Of a stretch of 64,000 nt of DNA, positions 50,909 to 60,021 are shown one piece after another. Position 1 is the first letter of the stretch; every line of letters starts with the position of its first letter. The notes below the pieces were generated by a model. That model saw only the letters and a program-made list of their open reading frames with translations, did no database searches and had not been told where the DNA came from. Position numbers and translations under genes: made by a program. Origin of the DNA: Bin87 sp965203855 (lineage in GTDB: Bacteria; Chloroflexota; Dehalococcoidia; Lucifugimonadales; UBA3495); assembly GCA_965203855.1 (NCBI GenBank), contig CBDBDN010000005.1, forward strand, positions 744,001 to 808,000, given 5' to 3'.

Positions 50909-52306
50909 ATGGACTGGCCGCCGCGCTATGACGCCGCCTACCTGCCGGAGCCCGACGCCGAGCACTGGGATGCGCGTCTGGAAACGATGCCGCCGGCTGC
51001 GCGCGACGGCATCATCCTGGAAAAGCTGCGTAGCCAGATCCGCTACGCCTGGCAGAACAGCGGGTTCTATCAGGAGTTCTGGCAGGACGCCCCGGTTGAC
51101 CCGGCCAATCTCCGCAGCCTGGACGAGTTCGCCCGGCTGCCGATTCTTACCAAAGAGGATGTGCGCCGGGAGCAAGAGGCCCATCCGCCTTATGGCCGTT
51201 TCCTATGCATCCCGCCGGAGCAGGTGTTCCGGGTGCATGGCACTTCGGGAACTACCGGGCGGCCTACGGTATTCGGCATCAGCCGGGGCGACTGGGAACG
51301 CATCGGAGAGGCGCACGCCCGCATCCTGTGGGCCGCCGGCGTCCGCCCCGCCGACACCGTGATGGTGGCCGCCGTATTCAGCCTGTATGTGGGCAGCTGG
51401 GGCGCGCTGGCCGGCGCAGAACGATTGGGCGCAGCCTGCTTCCCTTTCGGCGCCGGCGCCCCCGGCCAGACCGAGCGCGCCGTAGAATGGGCGCAGCTGG
51501 CGCAGCCGACCGCGCTGTACGCTACGCCGTCTTATGCCCTTTACCTGGCGGAAACGGCCCGTGCGATGGGGGTTGACCCGCGCCATGATTTCGCCTTTCG
51601 CCTGATGTTTTTCAGCGGCGAGCCCGGAGCATCGGTGCCGGCTACCCGCCAGGCCATCGCCGACGCTTTCGGCTGCTCTGTGATTGACCAGGGCAGTATG
51701 GCGGAGATGACGCCCTGGATGACTAACGGCGGCTGCCGCCATCTGCCGCAGGGAATGCATCTGTGGCAGGACATCGTCTATACTCAGCTGGTTGACCCGG
51801 ACACGCGTCAGCCCGTGCCGATGGGCGGCGAGGGCGTCCCCGTCTATACCCATCTGGAACGGGATTCGCAGCCGATGATACGCTACTGGTCGGGGGACAT
51901 CGCCCGCTGGGAAATGCGCGACTGCCCTTGCGGGCGCACTTACCCGACGCTGCCGCTGGGCATCTACGGGCGCGCCGACGATATGCTGATTATCCGGGGG
52001 CAGAATGTGTTCCCGTCGCACATTGAGGATACGCTGCGGGCGCAAGATGAGTTCGGCGGCGAGTTTCGCCTGGTGGTAGAACGGGAACGGGGCTACCTGG
52101 ACCGTCTCACCGTGCAAACCGAAATATCCGCTGCGGCGTGGGCCGCCGCCGGCGAGTCGGGGCCGGCCGGATTGGCCGCCTTGCAGCAGCAAATCGCCGC
52201 CGCTTTGCGCCGCGCGCTGGGCGTCAGCGTTGCCGTAGAACTGCGGCCTGAGGGCGAGTTCGAGCGGACGCAGTTCAAGGCGCGCCGAGTTATCGACCGG
52301 CGATGA
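50909..52306 (+). CDS. Phenylacetate-CoA ligase family AMP-forming enzyme
   Basis: 465 residues from ATG 50909 (AAGGGAGG). The adenylation core is seen: VHGTSGTTGRPTVFGI (P-loop), SMAEMTPWMTNGGC and CGRTYPTLPLGIYGRADDMLIIRGQNVFPS. PaaK-type enzymes make acyl-CoA and AMP from an aryl or alkyl acid. Placed directly after the B12 subunit, it may supply the substrate CoA thioester for the mutase; this is inference. Confidence 0.9.
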   Translation: MDWPPRYDAAYLPEPDAEHWDARLETMPPAARDGIILEKLRSQIRYAWQNSGFYQEFWQDAPVDPANLRSLDEFARLPILTKEDVRREQEAHPPYGRFLCIPPEQVFRVHGTSGTTGRPTVFGISRGDWERIGEAHARILWAAGVRPADTVMVAAVFSLYVGSWGALAGAERLGAACFPFGAGAPGQTERAVEWAQLAQPTALYATPSYALYLAETARAMGVDPRHDFAFRLMFFSGEPGASVPATRQAIADAFGCSVIDQGSMAEMTPWMTNGGCRHLPQGMHLWQDIVYTQLVDPDTRQPVPMGGEGVPVYTHLERDSQPMIRYWSGDIARWEMRDCPCGRTYPTLPLGIYGRADDMLIIRGQNVFPSHIEDTLRAQDEFGGEFRLVVERERGYLDRLTVQTEISAAAWAAAGESGPAGLAALQQQIAAALRRALGVSVAVELRPEGEFERTQFKARRVIDRR

Positions 52307-52312
52307 CGGCAT

Positions 52313-52346
52313 TCCGGCGTCGCTCCGGCGCAACCCGGAGTCTATG
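52313..52346. repeat. Degenerate CATTCCGGC-type repeat
   Basis: TGACGGCATTCCGGCG, then CGCTCCGGCGCAACCCGGAGT, in the 99-nt space after the ligase gene. Confidence 0.45.
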
Positions 52347-52405
52347 CTTTTACACCGATAAACAGGATGGACCGGATTATAAGATTGTTTAGATGAAGTG
52401 TTGGC

Positions 52406-53233
52406 GTGGCTATAAACCGGAGTTACATTTATCGCCGGCCGGGGATACCGGGGCCGCGCGCGTCGGTTGGGGAAATTGTGCCGGGGCTGTACCAGCGTTC
52501 CCTGTTCACCACCAGCGCTTTCATCGTCATCACGCCGCCGGACGCCGCCGGCCTTGCCCTCTCCGGCCCGGACGGCGTTGCCGGCAACGCCGCATCCGAT
52601 GCGCCGTCCGTGGCCATCATCGACTCCGGCTGGCGATATTTTCACAACCGCCCGGTGCTGGATTATCTGCGTCAACTGGGTTACGGCCCGGCATCGGTAC
52701 AGCATCTGATTGCCACCCACTGGCATCCCGACCACATTGGCGGGATGGCCGGCTTGCAGCGCGCTACCGGCGCGGCGGCGGCGGCCCACCGCCTGGAAGC
52801 GGACGCCATCGCAGGACGGATTGGGGAAGTCATTCCCCAGCCGGCGGCGCCTCGGTGGCTGCGCGCGCTGCTGCGGCCGGTGCGGTCGTCGTTGGCGCCG
52901 CCGCCTTTTCCGGTGTCCACGCTATTGGACGACGGAGATACGCTGCCCCTGCTGGGCGGCGCGCGGGTAATACACACGCCGGGGCATACGCCGGGCAGCG
53001 TCAGCCTGCATTTCCCGGCAGAGGGCGTACTGCTGGTGGGCGATGCCGTGCAACGGGTCGGCAGCCGGCTGACGCTGCCCTCCCGCTGGTTCTCCAGCGA
53101 TATGGATGCGGCAAAAGCGTCGGTACGCAAACTGGCGGAACTGGACTTTGAAACGATATGCTTCAGCCACTTCCAGCCGCTGCGCCGGGGAGCGTCGGCG
53201 GCGCTGCGGACGCTGGCGGAGTATGTGTCATAA
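52406..53233 (+). CDS. Metallo-beta-lactamase fold hydrolase
   Basis: 275 residues. Zinc motif ATHWHPDHIGG (HxHxDH) and later HTPGHTPGSVSLH and LLVGDAV complete the metal site. The family includes glyoxalase II, lactonases and thioesterases; substrate unknown. Start GTG 52406 has no obvious ribosome-binding site. A short N-terminal insert (52540-52610) is Ala/Gly/Pro-rich. Confidence 0.85.
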   Translation: MAINRSYIYRRPGIPGPRASVGEIVPGLYQRSLFTTSAFIVITPPDAAGLALSGPDGVAGNAASDAPSVAIIDSGWRYFHNRPVLDYLRQLGYGPASVQHLIATHWHPDHIGGMAGLQRATGAAAAAHRLEADAIAGRIGEVIPQPAAPRWLRALLRPVRSSLAPPPFPVSTLLDDGDTLPLLGGARVIHTPGHTPGSVSLHFPAEGVLLVGDAVQRVGSRLTLPSRWFSSDMDAAKASVRKLAELDFETICFSHFQPLRRGASAALRTLAEYVS

Positions 53234-53239
53234 TTGGCT

Positions 53240-53608
53240 ATGGGCACTTTTCACGCCGCCGTCAGCGTTGGCAACCCGGACGGAATGGGCCGCGCGGTAC
53301 TGGTATCGGCGCTGGTTGATACCGGAGCGGCTTATACCGTGCTGCCGTCCGCTTTGCTAACCCGGTTGGGCATAATTCCGTTTGAATCCGGGCATCGGTT
53401 CCGCCTCGCCGACGGCCGGCGGGTGGAGTATGATATGGGAAACGCGTTGCTTACAATCGGAGACCGCAGGAAAATCTGCTCCGTCATATTTGGCACGGAT
53501 AGGCAGTTCTTGCTGGGAGCAAATACCTTGGAGGCTTTCCAATTGATGGTCAATTCTTTCAATGAACGACTTGAACCTATGTACGCTCTGGATGAGCCGG
53601 ATTTTTAG
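53240..53608 (+). CDS. Retroviral-type aspartyl protease-like protein
   Basis: 122 residues from ATG 53240. A LVDTGAAYTVLP motif (Asp27) is the clan AA catalytic signature; the dimeric protease fold is suggested by GHRFRLADGRRVEY and FLLGANTLE. It is directly after the MBL gene and near a paralogue lacking the Asp. Role unknown. Confidence 0.75.
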   Translation: MGTFHAAVSVGNPDGMGRAVLVSALVDTGAAYTVLPSALLTRLGIIPFESGHRFRLADGRRVEYDMGNALLTIGDRRKICSVIFGTDRQFLLGANTLEAFQLMVNSFNERLEPMYALDEPDF

Positions 53609-53664
53609 GCATCGTTCATTCTATACAGACATCAATTTTCACAACATCCCGATGGAGGTCTGCT

Positions 53665-54111
53665 ATGGCTGCTTTCTACACTGACATAAAAATCAGCAAA
53701 TACATCCCGCCCGCAGCCCGTAACAAGGACGGTTCCGGGATGGTAACGGTATCCGCACTGGTCGGAACCGGCGCGGTGCTGCCGGTGTTTCCCGCCTCAC
53801 TGCTGACCTCTTTGGGCATTGAACCCACGGAGAAAACGCGCTTCCGACGTTCGGATGGCAGCCGGGTAACCTATCCGCAAGGCACCGCCCTAATCGCCAT
53901 TGGCGACGGCCAGGCGCCCTGCCCGGTCATATTCGGCCCCGAAGGCCGGTTTGTGCTGGGCAAACTGGCGTTGGAAAACTTGTTCCTTGAAATTGACGAT
54001 GCCGGGAAAAGCCTGATTCCCAAAGAGTACGGCCTGCTCGTCAGCGTGCTGTCCGATGACGACTATACTGAAGCAATCCGGCTGGCGCCGGCGCTAACGG
54101 AGTCCAAATGA
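53665..54111 (+). CDS. Aspartyl protease-like paralogue lacking catalytic Asp
   Basis: 148 residues with the same fold as the preceding gene. The motif reads LVGTGAVLPVFP, with Gly34 in place of the Asp, so it should be inactive as a protease. FGPEGRFVLGKLALENL matches the C-terminal flap side. A GGAGG site precedes ATG 53665. Its stop overlaps the CoA-transferase start (ATGA). Confidence 0.7.
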   Translation: MAAFYTDIKISKYIPPAARNKDGSGMVTVSALVGTGAVLPVFPASLLTSLGIEPTEKTRFRRSDGSRVTYPQGTALIAIGDGQAPCPVIFGPEGRFVLGKLALENLFLEIDDAGKSLIPKEYGLLVSVLSDDDYTEAIRLAPALTESK

Positions 54112-55376
54112 ATGACGCCGCCAACACCCCCCTGCCGTTACCCCTGGAAGGCATCCGCATCCTGGACGCTACCCACATCGTGGCCGGCCCTTTCTGCTCG
54201 CTGATACTGGCCGATATGGGCGCCGAAGTCATCAAGATTGAACGCCCCGGCTCCGGCGATTTGTCCCGCGGGCGCGGGCCTTTTATTGGCGATGACGCCG
54301 TTGGCCGGGTCAGCAGCCGCTTTCTCGGCGTCAATCGCAACAAGAAATCGGTTACGCTGAACCTGCGCCATCCGGTCGGCAAGGCGGCCTTTGAGCGCCT
54401 GGTCGCCAACTCGGATGTGCTGCTGGACAACTGGGGGCCGGGCGCATTCCGGCGGCTCGGCCTGGGCTACGACCGCCTGCGGGAAATCAACCCCCGTCTG
54501 ATATACGCCGCAATCACCGGCTACGGAGATGCCCAAGTCGGCGCTGCCGCAGACGCCAACGCCGCCGCGCGCGGCCCCTACTCCGACTGGCCGGCCAACA
54601 ACCAGGCCATCCAGGCGATGGCCGGCTGGATGGACATTACCGGCGCGCCCGGCGGTCCGCCGCAAGCCGTGGGCGATAACATCGGCGACTCCGTGCCGGG
54701 CGTGTGGGCCGCTCTGTCCATCGTCCTGGCGTTGGAAACCCGCCGGCAGACTGGACGCGGCCAGCACGTAGATGTCGCAATGTACGAATGCATGGCGTCT
54801 CACATCATCAGCAATATGAACGCTTACCAGGCTGCCGGACGGACTCCGGGACGCACTCGCGCCGCCGCGCTGGGGCCGGGGCTGTCGCTGCGCGCCGCCG
54901 ACGGCTATGTGGTGATGGCCGGCGTCCGCAGCCCGCAGCGGCTGGCCGCGCTGTGGGCTCTGGTCGGCCGCCCCGACTTGCCGGCGCAGGATGAACGCTA
55001 TTTGCAGCAGTTCCCCGACCCCGACTTCGTGTTTGACGAAATGATACCGGCGATTGAGGAATGGTCGGCGCAGCGGCCCAAGTGGGAAGTGGCCGGCCGG
55101 CTTACCGAAATCGGGTTCTCAATGGGGGTAGCCCAAAGCGTGGCCGACCTGGCCGACTGCCCGCAGCTGGCGGCGCGCGGAATGTTTGTTGACGCCCCTG
55201 ACACGCTGGGCGGCGCCTTCCGCGCCCTAGCCACGCCCATACGACTCACGGCCTGCCGCAAGCCGGACGCCGGCGCCCCGCCAACTTTGGGGCAGCACAA
55301 CGCCGAAATCCTCTGCGGCATCGGCGGCCTAACGCCGGAGCAACTGGCGGCCCTGGAAGCGGATGGGGCAGTGTAG
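54108..55376 (+). CDS. CaiB/BaiF-type CoA-transferase (family III)
   Basis: 422 residues. Family features: GIRILDATHIVAGPFCSLILADMGAEVIKIERPGSGD, FLGVNRNKKSVTLNLRHPVGKAAFERLVANSDVLLDNWGPGAF. DVAMYECM after VWAALSIVLALETRRQTGRG carries the region of the conserved catalytic Asp. It follows the protease-like pair by a 4-nt overlap. Third such gene in the window. Confidence 0.9.
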   Translation: MNDAANTPLPLPLEGIRILDATHIVAGPFCSLILADMGAEVIKIERPGSGDLSRGRGPFIGDDAVGRVSSRFLGVNRNKKSVTLNLRHPVGKAAFERLVANSDVLLDNWGPGAFRRLGLGYDRLREINPRLIYAAITGYGDAQVGAAADANAAARGPYSDWPANNQAIQAMAGWMDITGAPGGPPQAVGDNIGDSVPGVWAALSIVLALETRRQTGRGQHVDVAMYECMASHIISNMNAYQAAGRTPGRTRAAALGPGLSLRAADGYVVMAGVRSPQRLAALWALVGRPDLPAQDERYLQQFPDPDFVFDEMIPAIEEWSAQRPKWEVAGRLTEIGFSMGVAQSVADLADCPQLAARGMFVDAPDTLGGAFRALATPIRLTACRKPDAGAPPTLGQHNAEILCGIGGLTPEQLAALEADGAV

Positions 55377-55443
55377 GGTACTGTTGCCGGGCTGGCCAAT
55401 GTGGGTACACTTGTACCCAACCGGCATTAGCGAAGAGCGACGG

Positions 55444-56259
55444 TTACCAGTCATCGCGGCGCATCGGGTTTTCATCCGGTTTTGGCCAAAGCGATTTTTC
55501 AATCATATGGCCATATATTCCACAACCAGCAATAAGTACTACAATTAATATTGTGAATAAAATAAATAGGATCGGTTGACTGACAGCAAAATCAGCAATC
55601 CGTATGTAAAATTCGCATACTAACAGCCCAGACCTGCACTGTTGTGCATATATTGCCACAGCCATTAGCACTGGAAAAGACAAACCAACAAAAGATCCGG
55701 TAGTTGCCCCGATCCAGCGTCGCCCGCGCCTCTGTGCAGCGTCTTTGCGGCGACGTTTCTTTGAGGATGGCCAATCCGCTTCCCATGATGCGTCTGTGTC
55801 GTCTGTTCGGTGGGCTAGCGTTCTAACCCACTTTTTTACCAACTTGGTGCCGGTAATAACTGGATCAAATATGATGGCAGCAGCAGCAGCGGCTACAATG
55901 ATTTCCCAAGATAGCGAATTTTCACCATCCGTTGCTGCTCTGAATAGCCATTCAATCAGTATAGCAGCGGCAACAAAATGGCCTAACCCTTTGAGGGTTT
56001 CCATCCCCAATTGCAGGTTCACCCCTCTGGTAATTTTTCTATCTAGTTTCGCATCCCTCCTCTTGGAAGCCTTCCGACAATTGCGGCATGAGCACTCAAA
56101 AGCCAAGCCGTGGGTATCGCAACGCTCACGGGACTCGCGATGTGCCCTAGCCTGACCGCAATTCTGGCAACTGGCGTGATATATGAAGCCGTGTTCTCGG
56201 CATTTAGCCTTCCCGCCCAATCGGCCGGTTACGCTAATAAGCCTCCGTAGCAAGCGCAT
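55444..56259 (-). CDS. Hypothetical membrane protein with N-terminal zinc-binding motifs
   Basis: 271 residues from ATG 56259 (AAAGGTG). Cysteine pairs CREHG, CQNCG, CSCRNC in the first 60 residues suggest zinc binding; four hydrophobic segments follow, with a long basic loop (SSKKRRRKDAAQRRGRRW). The local DNA is less GC-rich than its neighbours, a hint of transfer. No family known. It lies next to the restriction-modification genes. Confidence 0.55.
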   Translation of the reverse strand: MRLLRRLISVTGRLGGKAKCREHGFIYHASCQNCGQARAHRESRERCDTHGLAFECSCRNCRKASKRRDAKLDRKITRGVNLQLGMETLKGLGHFVAAAILIEWLFRAATDGENSLSWEIIVAAAAAAIIFDPVITGTKLVKKWVRTLAHRTDDTDASWEADWPSSKKRRRKDAAQRRGRRWIGATTGSFVGLSFPVLMAVAIYAQQCRSGLLVCEFYIRIADFAVSQPILFILFTILIVVLIAGCGIYGHMIEKSLWPKPDENPMRRDDW

Positions 56260-56311
56260 TTTGACACCTTTGCTTGGGCCAGTGCACCGTCTGATTCCTA
56301 ATCGGGCCGCA

Positions 56312-56488
56312 TCAGGCCCCCATCTTTGCCCCGAGCATTGCTCCGATGATGACTCCCAAGGGCGTCCCCACAAACGCGCCGAAAGTTACCCCGGTCTGAA
56401 AAGAGTCGGTCAATCCGTGCCCGATGAAACCTACCAGGACTCCCATTGCAATGGCACAGAGGAGCGTTATCAAAAGCAGCGGACTCAT
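56312..56488 (-). CDS. Small glycine-rich membrane protein coupled to hsdS
   Basis: 58 residues with a GGAGG site, MSPLLLITLLCAIAMGVLVG followed by FGAFVGTPLGVIIGAMLGA, so two hydrophobic helices with glycine-zipper spacing. Its ATG (56488) overlaps the hsdS stop by 4 nt (ATGA). Not recognised. A role linked with the restriction genes is possible. Confidence 0.6.
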   Translation of the reverse strand: MSPLLLITLLCAIAMGVLVGFIGHGLTDSFQTGVTFGAFVGTPLGVIIGAMLGAKMGA

Positions 56489-57935
56489 TTTGCCTCCTGT
56501 TGGCCTTTGGCCGTATCCAGCAATTCCCCCTCAAACCACCGCTTTGCCATTTGCCACTCCGATTGCACCTCGGCGCGTAGCCTGCGGGCGGACTCGTGGC
56601 GGCAGTTCACTTCGGTAGCGACGCGGTTCTGCGTTTCTCCATCTGGTACTGGTATCAGGATTTTTGCCAGCTCCGATTCCGTAATCGCCGGGTAGAGGCT
56701 GCCGCTGGAACGCTGGCGCATCTGCTCGAGGCAGAAGCGAGCGCGCAACGCGCACCACAGATAGTCACGGCGAATGTGATTTGCCACTTGGCTGATTATA
56801 GCAAACCCGGTGGATGCAATGCAACCCCGATATTCCGGCCCCAAATGGGCGATGGAACCATAATGTGGGGCGGTTAGGCTGACAATGATGTCGTCAGCGT
56901 GAACTAGCATACGGGCGCGGCTGGGGGCTTGGGCTATTGGCGTTTCTTCCAGCGGGCTGCTCCAGTCTGCGGATTGACGCCGCTGATTTCAATGTACCGA
57001 AACGTCGGCAGGCCGTGATCTTGCGGACTCCAGGTTTCTTTGGAGAACTTCGCTACGTTGCCGAGCGGCTCGCAATGCGTTTGCGAAAGCATCCGCTCAA
57101 TACGGGTAAAATCCGGCGAATGGAAATGTGGGTCAAGACGGTTAGCAGCAGATAGGCTACGAACTGCGAACACCCGCCGCGTCTCCGCCGCCGGCGGCGC
57201 CAATGCCAGCGCATCCAGCAGATAGTCGTCAATCCCGGCCAGCAGCGCATCGGCCTCGGCTAACTTGGCCTTGCGTTCCTTGCGGGCGGCGTCCATTGCG
57301 GCCACTAACCGAATTTGAGAATCCAATGGAATCTTGGGGATAAGAATTTTCGCAAGCTCATCCCTAGTGATTGCAGGATAGCTCCCGCCACTGCTACGCA
57401 TCAGCATTTGGTCGGTGCTGAAAGATGCAGTCAAGCAATGCAAAAGATAGTCCCGCGTTATTTTGTCATTATCAATTTCTCGGATAACTGCGAATCCCGT
57501 AGATGCAATTGCGCCATCCTGTTCCGGTTGCACAATAGCCACTGCTCCGCGATGCGGCCGGGTCAAAGAAATCAATATATCTCCGGACCGCACTACTTGC
57601 CGGGCCCGGCTAGGGGATTCGTCAATGCGTACTGACTCAACTTCGTATTCGTTTGTACCCAACGATACGCCCGATATTTCGATGTACGGAAATACATCGC
57701 TGAAACGCCCGTCAGACTTGTCCCATATTTCGCCAGAGTATTGGGCTAGTGCGCCAATCGGTTCACTGCCGACGTTTTGCAGGTTTCGTATCAGGTTGCG
57801 AAACAGCGGCTTATGAAAATGCGGATCAAAGCGCGCATCCGCATCGCTGTACCTGATTACAAAACATCCCGCCTCGCCCGGCCCCGCCGGGCTTACGCTA
57901 AAAAAGGCGTCGGATCCCGCCGGAACGCCGCCCAT
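56485..57935 (-). pseudogene. hsdS: Type I restriction specificity subunit HsdS, frameshifted in second recognition domain
   Basis: The frame from ATG 57935 (overlapping the methylase 3' end) contains TRD1 (RYSDADARFDPHFHK, SGVSLGTN, SGDILISLTRPHRGAV, SGGSYPAIT) and the spacer helix, then a second TRD beginning RYIEISGV that breaks at TAG 56934. From about 56947 the coding sense continues in another frame (TPIAQAPSRARMLVHADD, DIIVSLTAP, SGSLYPAIT) to TGA 56485. A single missing base near 56946-56948 would restore one HsdS of about 480 residues. Lesion, phase switch or error are all possible. Confidence 0.8.
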
Positions 57936-59983
57936 TGCCCCACCAGCCCGGTGCCGGGTATCACCTCCCGCCGCTGTTCGCTCCAGTCGCCCCGCCCCTC
58001 GTTGGCCGTGCGGCTCCATTCGTAGGTTACCCGGTAGTCAAACAAGTCGCAGCTATGGCGTTCCACCTTGCTTACGCCCGGCGTTTCCTGCTCCGGCGTT
58101 ATCGTAAAAGTCTTGCGCCCGGTGGCATCGTAGCCGATGTTGTCGGCCAATGCCATCAAGATGGGGGTATCGTCCGGCACGGTTTCGCCGTCGGCCAGGC
58201 GGCGCAGCAAGACGATGCTGGCCTTGACGCCGGCATCGTAGTGGCTGAATGCGAACTGGGGCAGGCTGACCACCGCCAGCAGCTGAAAGTGCGCCAGCAG
58301 CCAGTGCCGCACGCCGGCCAACGACGAGTTGGTCAAAATGCCGTCCGGCAGTACGACGGCGGCGCGGCCCGTGCCGGGTTTCAGAAAAGTATGGATCCGT
58401 TCCAGGAAAGCGATTTCGGTCTTGATGCTGGCGCGGGGGCGAAAAGATTTAGGCGTTAGCCGGGTGTCCGTTTCATCGCCGCCGCCGGTCATTTCGGTAT
58501 GCAGCGGATAATCCTTGCCCAGATAGCGCATCAGCCGAAACTGCTCCAGGTAGCCGTCGCCCCTTTCCACCCGCTTGATGGCGGCGCCAAAGGGCGGGTT
58601 GGTCAGGACAATGTCAAAGCGTCCGGGGACAATGCCGGGATGGTCGGCGCGGATGCTGTCGGCAAAGTCCAGAGCGTCATGGCCGATGATATTAGTATGG
58701 CCGTCGTCATGAATAATCATATTCATCTTGGCGACGCGGGCCAGCTCGTCGTTGATTTCCAGGCCGAACAGGTTCTTTTCCGCAAATTCGTGCCAATAGT
58801 TGAAATGCTCAACGGCCTGCCGCGGGTCGGCATTGTGTTGCGGAAATCGGCCGTCGGCCTCCCGACGCACATAGTCCAGGGCGTAAAGCAGAAAGCCGCC
58901 GGAGCCGCAGGCCGGATCCAGTATCAGATCAGTGCGTTTGGGATCCAGGACGGCAACGCAGAAAGCAATCAGCTCCCGGGGCGTAAAATACTGCCCGAAG
59001 TCGCCCTTGAAAAAGCTGCCCATAAACTCCTCAAACGCTACGCCCTTGGTATCCAATTCGGTGCGATCCAGCGAGATGCCTTCCAGATGCTCCACGCACT
59101 GCTTGAGGATGGGCGGGGCAACATTAATGCGGTCGGTGAACACCTCCGGTTCCAGGGCCTGCTCAGCATCGTAGAGGCCGTTGATGCGGACGGCCAGCCC
59201 GTCCGCGGTTTCGCCGTCCCGGTTCTGAAAAGCGTAGGGCTGCCCGTTGGGGCGGTCGGGGTTTTTCTCGTCCCGATGCTTGACGAACACCAGCTTGGAG
59301 AACTCGCCAAAGGCGGCGATGGCGCTGCGGCGTCCGCCCTCCCAAAGGGTTTGGTGGCACTTGCGGATGGCGGCGCGCAATTCCTCCCGCGACACGCCGG
59401 CCAGATCCCGCCCCGTTCCGGCCGCGCCCTCGCCTTTGTAGAAACGCCATTCCGGGGGCTGGTCATAACGCGCCGGAATGTCGGCCATCCGGTTGAGGTC
59501 CCGTTCTCCCGGCGGGAACCGGTCAAAACGCAGCAGACGGCGCGTCAATCCGGCTACTGCGCCGCAATACTTTGCCCCCAGCAGATTGCGGTTGCCCACC
59601 GCCTGCTCCACGGCCTGGTCAAATTCGGCATCGGACAGGTCCGGGCGTTTGCACTCAAAGACGAAATACGGGTCTTTGAGCGCATCATCGGCATAGACCA
59701 CCAGGTCGGCGTAGCGGGTCGGCGTGCGGTCGGGCAGCGTAACCTCAAAAGCGATGCGTTCCGGCGGGTATTCGTACTTGTAAATCAGTTCCGCCCACAG
59801 CGCGGCCCGCACCCCTTCCTCCGGATCGCCCCAGCGTTCCGAGTGTGCGCCGCCGCCGTATGCGCCGCCACCGTAATGGATGCGCTCACTGCGCCCCGCG
59901 CCGCTGATTTCGGCCAAGCCGTCGCCCAGCGCACGGGCCAGATAGTTTTGAGGAGCGGCATTTAAATCAGTCATCAGCGTCAT
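57893..59983 (-). CDS. hsdM: N6-adenine DNA methylase with N-terminal PD-(D/E)xK (HsdR_N-like) domain
   Basis: 696 residues. Residues about 55-125 resemble the HsdR N-terminal nuclease domain: RYADLVVY (Asp93) and FVFECKRP (Glu110, Lys112) form a PD-(D/E)xK site. The C-terminal methylase has DPACGSGGF (356-364), QYFTPRELIAF and TNPPFG (NPPF 462-465). With HsdS downstream and no HsdR gene, it could be a combined restriction-modification enzyme. A repeat (YGGGAYGGGAHSER) is present near residue 37. The 3' end overlaps hsdS. Confidence 0.85.
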   Translation of the reverse strand: MTLMTDLNAAPQNYLARALGDGLAEISGAGRSERIHYGGGAYGGGAHSERWGDPEEGVRAALWAELIYKYEYPPERIAFEVTLPDRTPTRYADLVVYADDALKDPYFVFECKRPDLSDAEFDQAVEQAVGNRNLLGAKYCGAVAGLTRRLLRFDRFPPGERDLNRMADIPARYDQPPEWRFYKGEGAAGTGRDLAGVSREELRAAIRKCHQTLWEGGRRSAIAAFGEFSKLVFVKHRDEKNPDRPNGQPYAFQNRDGETADGLAVRINGLYDAEQALEPEVFTDRINVAPPILKQCVEHLEGISLDRTELDTKGVAFEEFMGSFFKGDFGQYFTPRELIAFCVAVLDPKRTDLILDPACGSGGFLLYALDYVRREADGRFPQHNADPRQAVEHFNYWHEFAEKNLFGLEINDELARVAKMNMIIHDDGHTNIIGHDALDFADSIRADHPGIVPGRFDIVLTNPPFGAAIKRVERGDGYLEQFRLMRYLGKDYPLHTEMTGGGDETDTRLTPKSFRPRASIKTEIAFLERIHTFLKPGTGRAAVVLPDGILTNSSLAGVRHWLLAHFQLLAVVSLPQFAFSHYDAGVKASIVLLRRLADGETVPDDTPILMALADNIGYDATGRKTFTITPEQETPGVSKVERHSCDLFDYRVTYEWSRTANEGRGDWSEQRREVIPGTGLVGQWAAFRRDPTPFLA

Positions 59984-60021
59984 TCCATATTGGCCGGATT
60001 GACCGGATCAGCAAGCCGGCG

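Noticed and set aside
58499..59965. Long open frame on the plus strand opposite the methylase gene
   Set aside because: It is a mirror of a strongly supported coding frame, has no domain signatures and no ribosome-binding site; such shadows are common in GC-rich DNA.
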